A DNA stretch of 64,000 nucleotides from Stenotrophomonas sp. BIO128-Bstrain (GTDB lineage: Bacteria; Pseudomonadota; Gammaproteobacteria; Xanthomonadales; Xanthomonadaceae): assembly GCF_030128875.1 (NCBI RefSeq), contig NZ_CP124620.1, positions 2,170,001 through 2,234,000 of the forward strand, written 5' to 3'. The notes beneath the pieces were generated by a model. The model had not been told where the DNA came from, did not search any database, and was given only the letters and a program-made list of their open reading frames with translations. This document shows positions 29,627 through 38,669 of the stretch, in pieces. A program made the position numbers and the translations under genes. Every line of letters starts with the position of its first letter. Within the stretch, counting starts at the first letter, position 1.

Positions 29627-30436
29627 ATGACGCCTTCCAGCCCCGTTTCCGCCCTGACCATCGCCGGCTCCGATTCCGGCGGTGGCGCAGGCATCCAGGC
29701 CGACCTGAAGGCCTTCGCCGCCCATCGCGTACATGGCCTTTCGGCGATTGCCGCGCTGACCGCACAGAACACCCGCGGCGTCACCGCCGTGCACGTGCCG
29801 CCACTGGAGTTCCTGCAGGCGCAGATCGACGCCTGCTTCGCCGATTTCGATATCCATGCGGTGAAGCTGGGCATGCTCGCCAATGCCGAGGTGATCGGCC
29901 TGGTGGCCGACGCGCTGGAAAAGCACCGCCCGCCGCACGTCGTGCTGGATCCGGTGATGGTCGCCACCAGCGGTGCCAAACTGCTTGAAGACGCCGCCCT
30001 GGAGGCCATGCGCACGCGCCTGGTTCCACTGGCCACGCTGCTCACGCCCAACACGCCGGAAGCCGAGCTGCTGCTCGGCCGCCGCATCGTCACCGCCGAA
30101 GACGCCGAAGATGCCGCCGACGCGCTGCTCGAGCTGGGTGCCGGCGCGGTACTGCTCAAGGGCGGCCATCTGGATGAAGGCAGCCGCGTGATCGATCGCT
30201 ACTTCGACGGCGTCACCCGCGACGAGTTCATCCACGCCCGGTTGCCGGTGGATGCGCACGGCACCGGCTGCACGTTGGCCTCGGCGATCGCCGCGCAGCT
30301 GTGCCAGGGCCTCTCGTTGCCCAACGCCTGCGAAGCGGCCATCGACTACGTCGCGCGTGGCCTGCAGAGCGGTTACTACCCGGGCCGCAGCGAGGTGCTG
30401 GTGATCGACCACTTCGGCGCGGCACGCCCGGCATGA
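29627..30436 (+). CDS. thiD: Hydroxymethylpyrimidine/phosphomethylpyrimidine kinase
   Basis: Thiamine pyrophosphate synthesis: phosphorylates HMP and HMP-P. 269 residues. Motifs: [55 protein letters not shown] and the catalytic [16 protein letters not shown] at 29627. The stop overlaps the following hydrolase by 4 bases (ATGA). No other thiamine gene is nearby. Confidence 0.95.
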   Translation: MTPSSPVSALTIAGSDSGGGAGIQADLKAFAAHRVHGLSAIAALTAQNTRGVTAVHVPPLEFLQAQIDACFADFDIHAVKLGMLANAEVIGLVADALEKHRPPHVVLDPVMVATSGAKLLEDAALEAMRTRLVPLATLLTPNTPEAELLLGRRIVTAEDAEDAADALLELGAGAVLLKGGHLDEGSRVIDRYFDGVTRDEFIHARLPVDAHGTGCTLASAIAAQLCQGLSLPNACEAAIDYVARGLQSGYYPGRSEVLVIDHFGAARPA

Positions 30437-31272
30437 TCGACGCCTCTCCCCTGCCCGTGCAGACCGGCGATGGCCATCGCTTCGAACTGCTGGCACGCGT
30501 GCCCACGCAGCCACGCGCACGCCTGCTGTGGTTGCCGGCGCTGGGCGTGGCCGCGCGCCACTACCTGCCCTACGCCGATGCGCTCGCGGCGCGTGGCATC
30601 GCGGTGTACCTGCATGAGTGGCGCGGCAACGGCAGCAGCAGCCTGCGGCCGTCGCGCACGCAGGATTGGGGGTATCGCGAGATCCTCGAACACGACCTGC
30701 CGGCCAGCCTGGCCCAGATGCCCGAAGACGCGGTAACGCCCCTGATCATCGGCGGCCACAGCCTCGGCGGTCAGCTGGCCTGCTGCTTCGGCGGGTTGCA
30801 CCCGCAGCGCTTCGCACGGGTGTGGCTGGTCGCCAGCGGCACGCCGTACTGGCGCACCTTCCCCGCCCCGCGCGGCTGGGCGCTGCCGCTGGTGTACCGC
30901 TTCCTGCCCTGGCTGGCCCAGCGCCAAGGGGTCCTGCACGGCAAGAGGCTCGGCTTCGGCGGCACGGAAGCGCGCGGCCTGATCCGCGACTGGTCACGCG
31001 TGGGCCTCAACAATCACTATGCGGCGGTGGGCATGGCGACCGATCTGGAGGCCGGCATGCGCACCCTGGAGGGCCAGGCCACTGCCGTGGTGATGGATCA
31101 CGACTGGCTGGCACCGCCTTCCTCGATGCAGGCCCTGCTGGCCAAGATACCCGGCATGCGTGCGCAGCTCAGCGTGTTGAGTGCGCAGGCGCTGGGCACG
31201 CGTGCCGATCACTTCGCCTGGATGAAAACGCCGGAAGCCGTGGTGGAGCGCCTTTTTCATTCATTTGAATGA
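30433..31272 (+). CDS. Alpha/beta hydrolase, cytoplasmic, unknown substrate
   Basis: 279 residues. The nucleophile elbow is IIGGHSLGGQLA (about 111-116), with an earlier HEWRGNGSS and a late acidic DHDWLAP and GTRADHFAWM giving candidate Asp and His. No signal peptide. The ATG overlaps the thiD stop. It resembles uncharacterised serine-hydrolase-like proteins; the substrate cannot be read from sequence. Confidence 0.8.
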   Translation: MIDASPLPVQTGDGHRFELLARVPTQPRARLLWLPALGVAARHYLPYADALAARGIAVYLHEWRGNGSSSLRPSRTQDWGYREILEHDLPASLAQMPEDAVTPLIIGGHSLGGQLACCFGGLHPQRFARVWLVASGTPYWRTFPAPRGWALPLVYRFLPWLAQRQGVLHGKRLGFGGTEARGLIRDWSRVGLNNHYAAVGMATDLEAGMRTLEGQATAVVMDHDWLAPPSSMQALLAKIPGMRAQLSVLSAQALGTRADHFAWMKTPEAVVERLFHSFE

Positions 31273-31290
31273 AGACCTTCACAAAAACCG

Positions 31291-31319
31291 TTGACGAATG
31301 CGACGCCGATCCGCATAAT
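31291..31319 (+). promoter_or_regulatory. Sigma-70 promoter of the tRNA-Arg cluster
   Basis: TTGACG, 17-base spacer, CATAAT. It is near consensus and would start transcription at about 31325-31327, directly at the leader helix of the first tRNA. Confidence 0.8.
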
Positions 31320-31334
31320 TCCGCTCCTGTTGAC

Positions 31335-31411
31335 GCGCCCGTAGCTCAGTTGGATAGAGTACCTGGCTACGAACCAGGCGGTCGGGAGTTCGAATCTCTC
31401 CGGGCGCACCA
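31335..31411 (+). tRNA. tRNA-Arg(ACG), copy 1
   Basis: 77 bases with CCA encoded. Acceptor GCGCCCG/CGGGCGC, anticodon stem CCTGG/CCAGG with loop CTACGAA (ACG) and T loop TTCGAAT. Identical to copies 2 and 3. The leader CCTGTTGA (31326-31333) is the exact complement of the trailer TCAACAGG (31412-31419). Confidence 0.97.
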
Positions 31412-31465
31412 TCAACAGGGTATCGATTTCGCCGTCGGTATCAGTAATGAAAATTCGATGTAAAT

Positions 31466-31542
31466 GCGCCCGTAGCTCAGTTGGATAGAGTACCTGGCTA
31501 CGAACCAGGCGGTCGGGAGTTCGAATCTCTCCGGGCGCACCA
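31466..31542 (+). tRNA. tRNA-Arg(ACG), copy 2
   Basis: Identical to copy 1. Flanked by an 11-base perfect inverted repeat of different sequence: leader ATTCGATGTAA (31453-31463) against trailer TTACATCGAAT (31543-31553). Confidence 0.97.
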
Positions 31543-31624
31543 TTACATCGAATGGCAGGCTTGCTTGCCTTCCCGTCGAACGTGGCAACACGCGCGGCAG
31601 GACACACAACCAGACAATGCAAAT

Positions 31625-31701
31625 GCGCCCGTAGCTCAGTTGGATAGAGTACCTGGCTACGAACCAGGCGGTCGGGAGTTCGAATCTCTCCGGGCGCACC
31701 A
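31625..31701 (+). tRNA. tRNA-Arg(ACG), copy 3
   Basis: Identical to copies 1 and 2. Flanked by a 6-base inverted repeat, leader ATGCAA (31617-31622) against trailer TTGCAT (31702-31707). A terminator follows at 31716-31744. Confidence 0.97.
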
Positions 31702-31715
31702 TTGCATCGACGAAG

Positions 31716-31744
31716 ACAGCAGCCATCGGTTGCTGTTTTTTTTT
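31716..31744 (+). terminator. Terminator of the tRNA-Arg cluster
   Basis: Nine-pair stem ACAGCAGCC / GGTTGCTGT (one G-U pair), loop ATC, followed by a run of nine T. Confidence 0.9.
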
Positions 31745-31777
31745 GCGTTGGCGCCGGCTGCCATTCGACAGTGACGG

Positions 31778-31849
31778 GTAGTGCCGGCCGCTGGCCGGCT
31801 CTCATGAATGTTGGACGATCACCTGGAGCCGGCCAGCGGCCGGCACTAC
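31778..31849. repeat. Inverted pair of SMAG/REP elements
   Basis: One REP at 31778-31800 (GTAGT plus GCCGGCC-GCT-GGCCGGC) and its exact reverse at 31827-31849, separated by 26 bases. The pair can fold into one long hairpin. It ends eight bases from the stop of the minus-strand hydrolase gene. Confidence 0.85.
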
Positions 31850-31856
31850 CGGGAGG

Positions 31857-33002
31857 TCAACCCTGCGGTGCGGGTGCCCGGGCCGCCTGCATCGCCATCA
31901 GGTCGGCTTCACCCGGCAGTTCCGGCGCGGGGCACGCACCACCGGCGTGGTCGTCATGCGCCAGCCAGTCATCCACCACACTGCCCAGCAGATCCACGCG
32001 CAGTGGCAGCGTGATGTGGTCTTCGCCACGCAGCTCGATGTAGTGCACGCGCGGGCTGGCGGCCGCCAGGCGGCGCCCCTGCCCGACCGGTACATGCTGA
32101 TCGTCCTGGCCATGCAACAGCAGCACGCAGGCGCGGCTGTCGGCCAGCGCGCGGGTGACATCGACGCGGTCCAGATCCAGGTCCAGCCGCTGGCTGGCGG
32201 CGGCGATCACCTGGTCGATATCCTGACCGCCATAGCGCCAACGCCCGTAGGCGGCCATCGCCTGCGCTTTCCATGCCGTCGGCTGCAGTGACATCAGGTG
32301 CGGGATCATGCTGCGGATGGCATCGCCGGCATTGGCGAAAGACTCCATCGCCACCACGCCGGTGACCTGGTCGCCGAGCTTGTCGGCGGTGAACAGCGCA
32401 GTGGCAGCGCCATAGGACACCCCGAACAGGTACAACGGCCCGACCACTTCACCACGCGCCTTCAGCGCCGCGATGACATCGACCACGTCGTCCGATTCGA
32501 AGGTGCCGTAGCCCGACGGTCCCGCACCCGAATGGCCGTGGTTGCGCAGGTCGATGGTGACCACGCGGTAGCCGGACTGCGCCAGCTGCAGCGACCACGG
32601 CAGCATCGCATCACCGTTCATCATCCAGCCGTGCAGCAGCACCACCGTGCCGCGCGGTGCCTGCGCCCGGAACGGGTGCGGCAGGTCCAGCGCCATGCCG
32701 GTGCGCAGCGGCTCGCCGTTGTCGTGCTGCTGGGCCAGGTACTGGTAATGCAGCCCGTACTGACCCGGGTCGAACGCACGCCAGAAGATCGGCACGCCCG
32801 CGCGCCCGGTCACCCGGCCATGCCGGTTGGGCACGCTCTCCACCGCTTCGGCGATGCGCGGCATGTCCAGCAGCGTGGATACGCCGCCGGGCGCGATCAG
32901 GCGATCACTCAACGAGGTCGAGGCAGCGGTGGAGGTCAAGGAAGAGCAGGCAGCCAGCCACAGGCCAGCCCCGGCCAGCAGCAACAGCAGCAAGCGCTTC
33001 AT
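31857..33002 (-). CDS. Alpha/beta hydrolase lipoprotein
   Basis: 381 residues. Lipoprotein signal MKRLLLLLLAGAGLWLAACSS. The alpha/beta hydrolase fold is shown by VVLLHGWMMNGD (oxyanion HGW), VVTIDLRNHGHSG, the nucleophile LFGVSYGAATAL (about 194), LLLHGQDDQHVP (Asp) and LRGEDHITLP (His). Probably an envelope esterase or peptidase-like enzyme; substrate unknown. The 158 bases on its upstream side to the LysR gene show nothing recognisable. Confidence 0.85.
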   Translation of the reverse strand: MKRLLLLLLAGAGLWLAACSSLTSTAASTSLSDRLIAPGGVSTLLDMPRIAEAVESVPNRHGRVTGRAGVPIFWRAFDPGQYGLHYQYLAQQHDNGEPLRTGMALDLPHPFRAQAPRGTVVLLHGWMMNGDAMLPWSLQLAQSGYRVVTIDLRNHGHSGAGPSGYGTFESDDVVDVIAALKARGEVVGPLYLFGVSYGAATALFTADKLGDQVTGVVAMESFANAGDAIRSMIPHLMSLQPTAWKAQAMAAYGRWRYGGQDIDQVIAAASQRLDLDLDRVDVTRALADSRACVLLLHGQDDQHVPVGQGRRLAAASPRVHYIELRGEDHITLPLRVDLLGSVVDDWLAHDDHAGGACPAPELPGEADLMAMQAARAPAPQG

Positions 33003-33159
33003 GGGCAGAATCGGAAAAACCAGACGAGTCGCGCAGGGTACCGATCACGCAAGCGCCGCTCTATCGCATCCAGATGACCATCCCATGACAGCCAAGCCAA
33101 CATTCAGCTTGAACGGACGGGCAGCGGCATCGCCGTGCAGGCCCGTGCCCGGCCTGCGA

Positions 33160-34086
33160 TCAGCCCAGCCAGCCTTCCATGGTGGGCCACCAGCCCGCCA
33201 GCACCTCCGGGCGCTGCAGCCGCTCCCGCCACCAGCGCAATGCGGCCCCCTCCCCGCCGGTGCGCCAGGCCAGCCAGAACGTCTCGTCCGGTTTGGGTTC
33301 CTCGACCTGTTTGATCACCAGCCGGCCGTCCCGCACCGCCTGCTGCACATACGGCTCGGGCAGGAAACCGAAACCGAGCCCGGCGCACTGCAGGCGGAAC
33401 TTGCTGACCATGTCCGGCACGGTGACCGTTTCCTGTCCCATCAGCAGGCCCACCGTACGCGGCAGCAGCCGCCGTGCCGAATCGGCCACGGCGATCGCGC
33501 AGTGGGTGGCCAGCTGCTCACGGCCCAACGGTTCGGGCGCGGCCGCCAATGGATGGGAGGGCGACACGGCGAACACGAAGCGCACCACGCCCATCGGCTC
33601 GACTACGTAGCCGCCGCCACTGGGCCCCTCACCCGCCGCGCCGACCAGCAGGTCCGCGCGCCGGTCCAGCAATGCCTCCCACGTGCCCGAGAGCGATTCA
33701 GTGATCAGCCGCATCCGGGTCTGTTCGGCCACCGCATTGAAGGCTCGTACGTCCTCGGCCAGCAGCGCCGGTACGAACATCGAATCGACCGCCACGGTCA
33801 GCTCGGCTTCCCAGCCGGAGGCCACGCGCCGCACCCGCATCTCCAGCTCGCGGGCGGCCCGCAGCAGATGGCGCCCCTCTTCCAGCAGCGCCTCCCCGGC
33901 CGGGGTCAGGTGCGCGCGCGGCCCGACCCGGTCGAACAGCTGCACGCCCAGGTCTTCTTCCAGCTTGGCGACCGTGTAGGAGATGGTCGAGGGCACCTTG
34001 TGCAGGGCCTTGCCGGCCGCGGCGAACGAGCCACGGCGGTCGATGGCATCCAGGATCTGCAGGGCGTCGAGGCTGAGCTTGAGCAT
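33160..34086 (-). CDS. LysR-family regulator paired with pirin
   Basis: 308 residues. Winged helix at 1-62 (LDALQILDAIDRRGSFAAAGKALHKVPSTISYTVAKLEEDLG) and an effector domain. It is divergent from the pirin-like gene, the arrangement of yhaJ-yhaK in E. coli, so pirin is its likely target. A perfect palindrome TCGAAA-T-TTTCGA abuts the start codon (34087-34099), suggesting autorepression. Confidence 0.9.
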   Translation of the reverse strand: MLKLSLDALQILDAIDRRGSFAAAGKALHKVPSTISYTVAKLEEDLGVQLFDRVGPRAHLTPAGEALLEEGRHLLRAARELEMRVRRVASGWEAELTVAVDSMFVPALLAEDVRAFNAVAEQTRMRLITESLSGTWEALLDRRADLLVGAAGEGPSGGGYVVEPMGVVRFVFAVSPSHPLAAAPEPLGREQLATHCAIAVADSARRLLPRTVGLLMGQETVTVPDMVSKFRLQCAGLGFGFLPEPYVQQAVRDGRLVIKQVEEPKPDETFWLAWRTGGEGAALRWWRERLQRPEVLAGWWPTMEGWLG

Positions 34087-34099
34087 TCGAAATTTTCGA
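34087..34099. promoter_or_regulatory. Palindrome at the LysR start, possible operator
   Basis: TCGAAA-T-TTTCGA, 13 bases, immediately upstream of the LysR ATG in the divergent LysR/pirin region. A binding role is inferred from position and symmetry. Confidence 0.4.
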
Positions 34100-34226
34100 T
34101 GATGGCTTGCGAAACTATCCGTTTTTCAAGCGCCCGGAGCAAGCGGATACTGGCCGCAACAGGAAAGGGAACGGCAGCGACCACCCCGGACCGCCATCGA
34201 AACCATCGAACACCCAGGAGATTCCC

Positions 34227-34928
34227 ATGCTGCAGATCCGCAAGAGCAACACCCGTGGCAAGGCCGACCATGGCTGGCTGAACTCCATGCACACCTTCTC
34301 CTTCGCCAATTACTACGACCCGCGCTACGTCAGCTTCGGCCCGCTGCGGGTGATCAACGAAGACCGCGTGCAGGGCGGCCAGGGTTTCGGCACCCACAGC
34401 CACAGCAACATGGAGATCGTCTCCTACGTGCTCGGCGGCGCGCTGGAGCACAAGGACTCGATGGGTACCGGCTCGGTGCTGCGCTACGGCGATGTGCAGC
34501 GCATGAGCGCCGGCAGCGGCGTCAGCCACAGCGAGTTCAACCACTCGGCCGACGAGGCGGTGCACTTCCTGCAGATCTGGCTGTTCCCCGATCAGGAGAA
34601 CATCACCCCGAGCTACCAGGAGACCCACTTCGCGCCGGAGACCAAGCGCGGCCAGCTGCGCCTGATCGCCTCGCGCGATGGCCGTGAGGGTTCGCTGCTG
34701 ATCCACCAGGATGCCAACCTCTACGCCACGATCCTGGACGGTGACGACCGCGTCCACCTGCCGCTGGCCCCGGGCCGCGGCGCCTATGTACAAGTGGCCC
34801 GCGGGCAGCTGCAGGTCAACGGCATCACCCTGGAAACCGGCGATGCGCTGCAGGTCAGCGACGAGGCGCAGCTGACGTTGGAGAACGCCAATGATGCGGA
34901 AGTCATCGTGTTCGACGTCGCGCTGTAA
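34227..34928 (+). CDS. Pirin-family protein (quercetinase-like bicupin)
   Basis: 233 residues. The N-terminal cupin keeps the metal-binding pattern GTHSHSNMEIVSYVLGGALEHKDS, and RMSAGSGVSHSEFNHS follows. Typical opening MLQIRKSNTRGKADHGWLNSMHTFSFANYYDPRY. CAGGAG lies before the ATG at 34227; the longer frame upstream is the divergent promoter. Some members cleave quercetin; substrate here is unknown. Ends at a bidirectional terminator. Confidence 0.92.
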   Translation: MLQIRKSNTRGKADHGWLNSMHTFSFANYYDPRYVSFGPLRVINEDRVQGGQGFGTHSHSNMEIVSYVLGGALEHKDSMGTGSVLRYGDVQRMSAGSGVSHSEFNHSADEAVHFLQIWLFPDQENITPSYQETHFAPETKRGQLRLIASRDGREGSLLIHQDANLYATILDGDDRVHLPLAPGRGAYVQVARGQLQVNGITLETGDALQVSDEAQLTLENANDAEVIVFDVAL

Positions 34929-34948
34929 TCACCAGGCGCGGAAACGCA

Positions 34949-34972
34949 GACACCCCGGTTGCCCGGGGTGTC
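34949..34972. terminator. Bidirectional hairpin between pirin and TonB receptor
   Basis: Stem GACACCCCGG / CCGGGGTGTC with loop TTGC between two convergent genes. The T tract is weak. Confidence 0.6.
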
Positions 34973-34986
34973 GTTCGTTGCGTGGA

Positions 34987-37200
34987 TCAGAATCTGTAGT
35001 TCAGCGTCAGCCGGACGTTGCGCGGCTCACCCCAGGTGTAGGTGCTGTACCAGCTGAAGATCGTGTAGTAGTGCTTGTCCAGCAGGTTGTTGACGTTGAG
35101 CGTCGCCGAGAGCTGGTCATTGAACTGGTAACGCGCCATGGCATCGAGCAGCCAATAGGGCTCGGTGCGATGGAGCTGGCTCCCGCCGGTGGCGGGGTTG
35201 GTGATGGTGCCGAAGGTGCTGCCCTGCCAGCGCGCGCCACCGCCGAGGCTCCAGCCATCGGCCGCACCGGTGAGCCGGTAGCTGGTGTGCACGCTGAACT
35301 GGTCTTCCGGCTCCAGCGTGGAGACCTTGGTGGACTGCTGGCGCGCGATCTTGTGCGCGTAGCCGCCCTGGACCTGCCAGCCCGGCGCCAGCTGACCGGA
35401 CACCTCCAGCTCGTAGCCCTTGGTGCGCACCCCCATCAGGCCTTCATAGGCGATCCCGCCACTCGGCGTCCTGCCGCCGGTCGGCTGCGCGTAGTTGTCC
35501 TGTTCCAGCTGAAACACCGCCGCACTGGCATTGAGGCGACCATCGTAGAACTCCGCTTTCAGGCCGGCTTCGTAGCTGCGCCCTTCCAGCGGATCCAGCA
35601 CCCGGCCCTGCTCGTCCTGGTTGCCCTGCGGTTTGAAGATGGTGCTGTAGCTGGCGAACACCGAGAAGTTGCGATTGAGGTCGTACACCAGGCCGGCATA
35701 CGGCACGACCACGCCGCTCTCGTCGGTATCCGGAGACTTGTAGTTGGCGATGCGGCTGCCGAGGATCAGCTTGAGCGGATCGGCCAGATCGAAACGGCCC
35801 ACCACGTAGGCACCGCTTTCACGGGTGACCTGGTTGTCACCGTAGCCCCACTGCCAATCGGGCTCGGGCACATCGCCGGTCCACGCGTAGTAGTCGGCAA
35901 CGCTGCTGACATAGCCCGGCTGTGGCGAGTAGCCGTTGTTGACCCAGCGCTTGCGCGACACGCTGCCACCGACGACCAGCTCGTGCTGGCGGCCGAACCA
36001 CTCGAACTTTCCGCTGACGTACAGATCGGCCGCATTGCTGGTGGTCTTGCCGATGTACTGGCCCAGCCACATGCTCACACCCTCACCGGTAACCGGATCG
36101 GGATTGCCACCGGCCGCCGCGCCCAGTGAGGCGTCATAGCCGTTGACCTGGTGATTGAGCTGCAACTTGGCGACCCAGTCATTGGCGAAGGTGTGCTCCA
36201 GCGTGGCGAAGCCGGTGCGAGCGTACTGACCCCAGCGGCTCCAGCGTGCGCCGTTGTTGAACGAGCGCGGCATCTTGTTGAAGTTGCCCTCGCTGTCCAG
36301 CAGCGGAATGCCACCCCAGCTGGAGCCTTCCGGATCGCTGTCCTGATAATCGGCACCGACAGTCAGCAGGGTGCTCTCGCCGATGTCGGCCTCGAGAATG
36401 CCGTAGAAGACTTCATTGCTGCGCTGGTAGTGGTCGGCATTGGAATGCTTGTCCTGGTAGGCGCCCACGACGCGGCCGCGCACGCGGCCACTTTCAGTGA
36501 GCGGCCCGCCGACATCGACCTCGGCGCGATAGCTGTCCCACGAGCCCACGCCCAGCGTGGCGCTGCCAGCCAGTTGGCGGGTCGGCTTCTTGCGCACCAG
36601 GTTGATGGTCGCGCCCGGATCGCCCATGCCGGTCAGCAGGCCGGTGGCGCCCTTGAGCACTTCGATGCGGTCATAGATGGCCATGTCGCTGAGCGTGTTG
36701 CCGGCCGAGTAGGCCGAATCGCGCGCCATCGGGATGCCGTCGTACTGGAAGTTCTGTACCGCAAAGCCGCGCGCGTAGTACTCGGTGCGCTCGCTGTCAT
36801 AGGTGACGATGCTCACGCCGGGCGTGACCTTCATGACGTCATCGATGCCGTTGAGGCCGAAGTCGTTCATTTCCTGACGGGTGATCACGCTGATCGACTG
36901 CGGCGTCTGGCGCGGACTGAGCACCAGGCGGGTGGCGGTGGCGATCGTGCCGGGCGTGTACGAATCACTGCCCTCGGTGACGGTGCCGAGCTGGTTGGCG
37001 GTGACCTGCACGGTCTGCAGGGTCTGTGCGCCATCCTTGGCAGGCGCCTCACCCGCCGGCGCCTCTTCGGCCTGCACGGCAGACGCGGACAGGGCCAGGC
37101 CCAGCACGCAGCCCATCGCCTGCATCAGCGGGGAGATCGAGGTAACAGCACGACGGCGACCCGAATGGATCGGGGCAACACGGAACGGAACGACGGACAC
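34987..37200 (-). CDS. TonB-dependent siderophore-type receptor (FpvA/FoxA-like)
   Basis: Outer-membrane receptor of 737 residues. Signal peptide to about residue 46 (ALSASAVQA), TonB box QTVQVTA, plug domain (SPRQTPQSISVITRQEMNDFGL, DDVMKVTPGVSI, IEVLKGATGLLTGMGDPGATINLVRKKP) and a barrel ending NVRLTLNYRF. No N-terminal signalling domain, so no sigma/anti-sigma partner is expected. The start is GTG 37200 with GGAG upstream; the longer frame lacks a signal sequence at its end. No Fur box is recognisable in the 207 bases upstream. Confidence 0.9.
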   Translation of the reverse strand: MSVVPFRVAPIHSGRRRAVTSISPLMQAMGCVLGLALSASAVQAEEAPAGEAPAKDGAQTLQTVQVTANQLGTVTEGSDSYTPGTIATATRLVLSPRQTPQSISVITRQEMNDFGLNGIDDVMKVTPGVSIVTYDSERTEYYARGFAVQNFQYDGIPMARDSAYSAGNTLSDMAIYDRIEVLKGATGLLTGMGDPGATINLVRKKPTRQLAGSATLGVGSWDSYRAEVDVGGPLTESGRVRGRVVGAYQDKHSNADHYQRSNEVFYGILEADIGESTLLTVGADYQDSDPEGSSWGGIPLLDSEGNFNKMPRSFNNGARWSRWGQYARTGFATLEHTFANDWVAKLQLNHQVNGYDASLGAAAGGNPDPVTGEGVSMWLGQYIGKTTSNAADLYVSGKFEWFGRQHELVVGGSVSRKRWVNNGYSPQPGYVSSVADYYAWTGDVPEPDWQWGYGDNQVTRESGAYVVGRFDLADPLKLILGSRIANYKSPDTDESGVVVPYAGLVYDLNRNFSVFASYSTIFKPQGNQDEQGRVLDPLEGRSYEAGLKAEFYDGRLNASAAVFQLEQDNYAQPTGGRTPSGGIAYEGLMGVRTKGYELEVSGQLAPGWQVQGGYAHKIARQQSTKVSTLEPEDQFSVHTSYRLTGAADGWSLGGGARWQGSTFGTITNPATGGSQLHRTEPYWLLDAMARYQFNDQLSATLNVNNLLDKHYYTIFSWYSTYTWGEPRNVRLTLNYRF

Positions 37201-37407
37201 GGCAATGCCTCCAGGCAGGAAGGGATTCCTCTGGCGGCGGCTGGAGGTAACGATTGGGCGGCATGATGCCGCATCCGGCGGGCCAGCGGAAGGCCAGCCC
37301 GCCCAGGGACGCGCACGGCGCCCAGCCATGCCCCACTGGGCGCGGGGCGTGATGGGTCGGGTTGGCGCGCCGATCAGCTCAAGCGATCTGCCGGCGCTTC
37401 GGCCTGG

Positions 37408-38555
37408 TCAGCCGCGCGGCACCGGCGCATCGGAGGCAATCAGCTTTTCCTGCTTGAGCTCTGCCCAAAAGGCGCCCGGCACCGCCACGGACATGGAAGC
37501 GACGTTGGCCAGCACCTGTTCGGGCGTGCGCGCGCCCGGAATGACCGCCGAGACCACCTCCGGCGCATCGGCGAACTGCAGCGCCGCGGTGCGCAGGTCC
37601 ACGCCATGGCGATCACAGATGGCCTGCACCCTGGCACGCTTTTCCGGCGCCCACGACGGCACCTTGCCGTCATACAGATAGCGATCGCGCCCAGCCAGGT
37701 AGCCGGCCAGCAGCGGCGAGCCGACCACTACCGATGCTCCGTGTGCGGCGATCTTGGGGAAGGTGTCGTGCAGGGCCTGCTCGTGGTCGAGCAGCGAGTA
37801 CTGGCAGGCGAGCAGGAAGATGTCCGGATCCGCCTCGGCCACCGCGCGCAGGGCGGGCTCGGGACGGTTCACACCGAAGCCCCACGCCTTGATCAAGCCC
37901 TCCTCGCGCATGCGGGTCAGCGCTGGCATCGCGCCCTTCGCCGCTTCCGCGAAGCGCTGCTCCCACGGCATGCCGAGATCTTTCTCGTTGTCCGGCGAGA
38001 GGTCATGGATGAAGACCACGTCCAGCTGCGACACACCAAGCCGGTTGAGGCTGTCCTCCACCGAACGCCGCGTGCCGTCGGCGGAGTAGTCGTAGCGGTA
38101 ATGGAACGGCGAGGGATCCTTCCACATCACCTCCTGCAGTTCACCGGCGGTCGCGGTCAGCAGCCGGCCGACCTTGGTCGACAGCGTGTACCCGCGCGCC
38201 GGTGGTTGTGCAGGTGATGGCCGTAGCGGCGCTCGCTCAGGCCGAGCCCGTACCAGGGTGACGTGTCGTAATAGCGCACGCCTGCCGCATAGGCCGCTGC
38301 CAGCGTGGCTTCACTCTGTGCGTCGCTGGCGGCCGCGAAGCCATTGCCGATCGCGACACCGCCCAGGCCCAGGCGGGTCTGCGGACGATAGCGCCTGCCC
38401 TGCTGCGCCGGATTGCCGGGCAAGGGTTTCGTCGAGGCCTGGCCGCGGGTGGGCAGGACGCTGCCCGGGCCGGACGACTGCGCCATCAACGGTGAAGCGG
38501 CGAAGGCGGCGGTGCCGGCGGCGGCAACGGAGAGGAAGTGGCGACGTGCGTTCAC
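37408..38555 (-). pseudogene. Aldo/keto reductase with Tat signal, frameshifted
   Basis: GTG start at 38555 with CAGGAG upstream gives MNARRHFLSVAAAGTAAFA, a twin-arginine signal, then LGLGGVAIGNGF and YDTSPWYGLGLSERRYGHHL. This frame ends at 38157. The remainder (YTLSTKVGRLLTATAGELQEV, LDVVFIHDLSPDNE, WGFGVNRPE, ending at 37408) is in another frame. One missing base in GCGCGCGGGTACACG near 38190-38196 joins them into an ordinary protein of about 382 residues. It may be a sequencing error or a real disruption. Galactose or D-threo-aldose dehydrogenase-like members are the nearest family type. Confidence 0.82.
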
Positions 38556-38669
38556 GGCGACTCCTGATTCTGCGGGGGAAGCGCACAGCGTCGCAGAACG
38601 ATGGTGCAGAGCATGCCGTTGCCGCGTCAAGGCAGCGGCAACATTGCTCCCCCGCCGCCGTGCGGATGC

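Noticed and set aside
31334..31774. Short frames encoding DRVPGYEPGGREFESLRAHH-like peptides
   Set aside because: They are translations of the tRNA-Arg genes, a well-known annotation artefact.
37201..37407. Fur box before the siderophore-type TonB receptor
   Set aside because: No sequence close to the GATAATGATAATCATTATC pattern is present.
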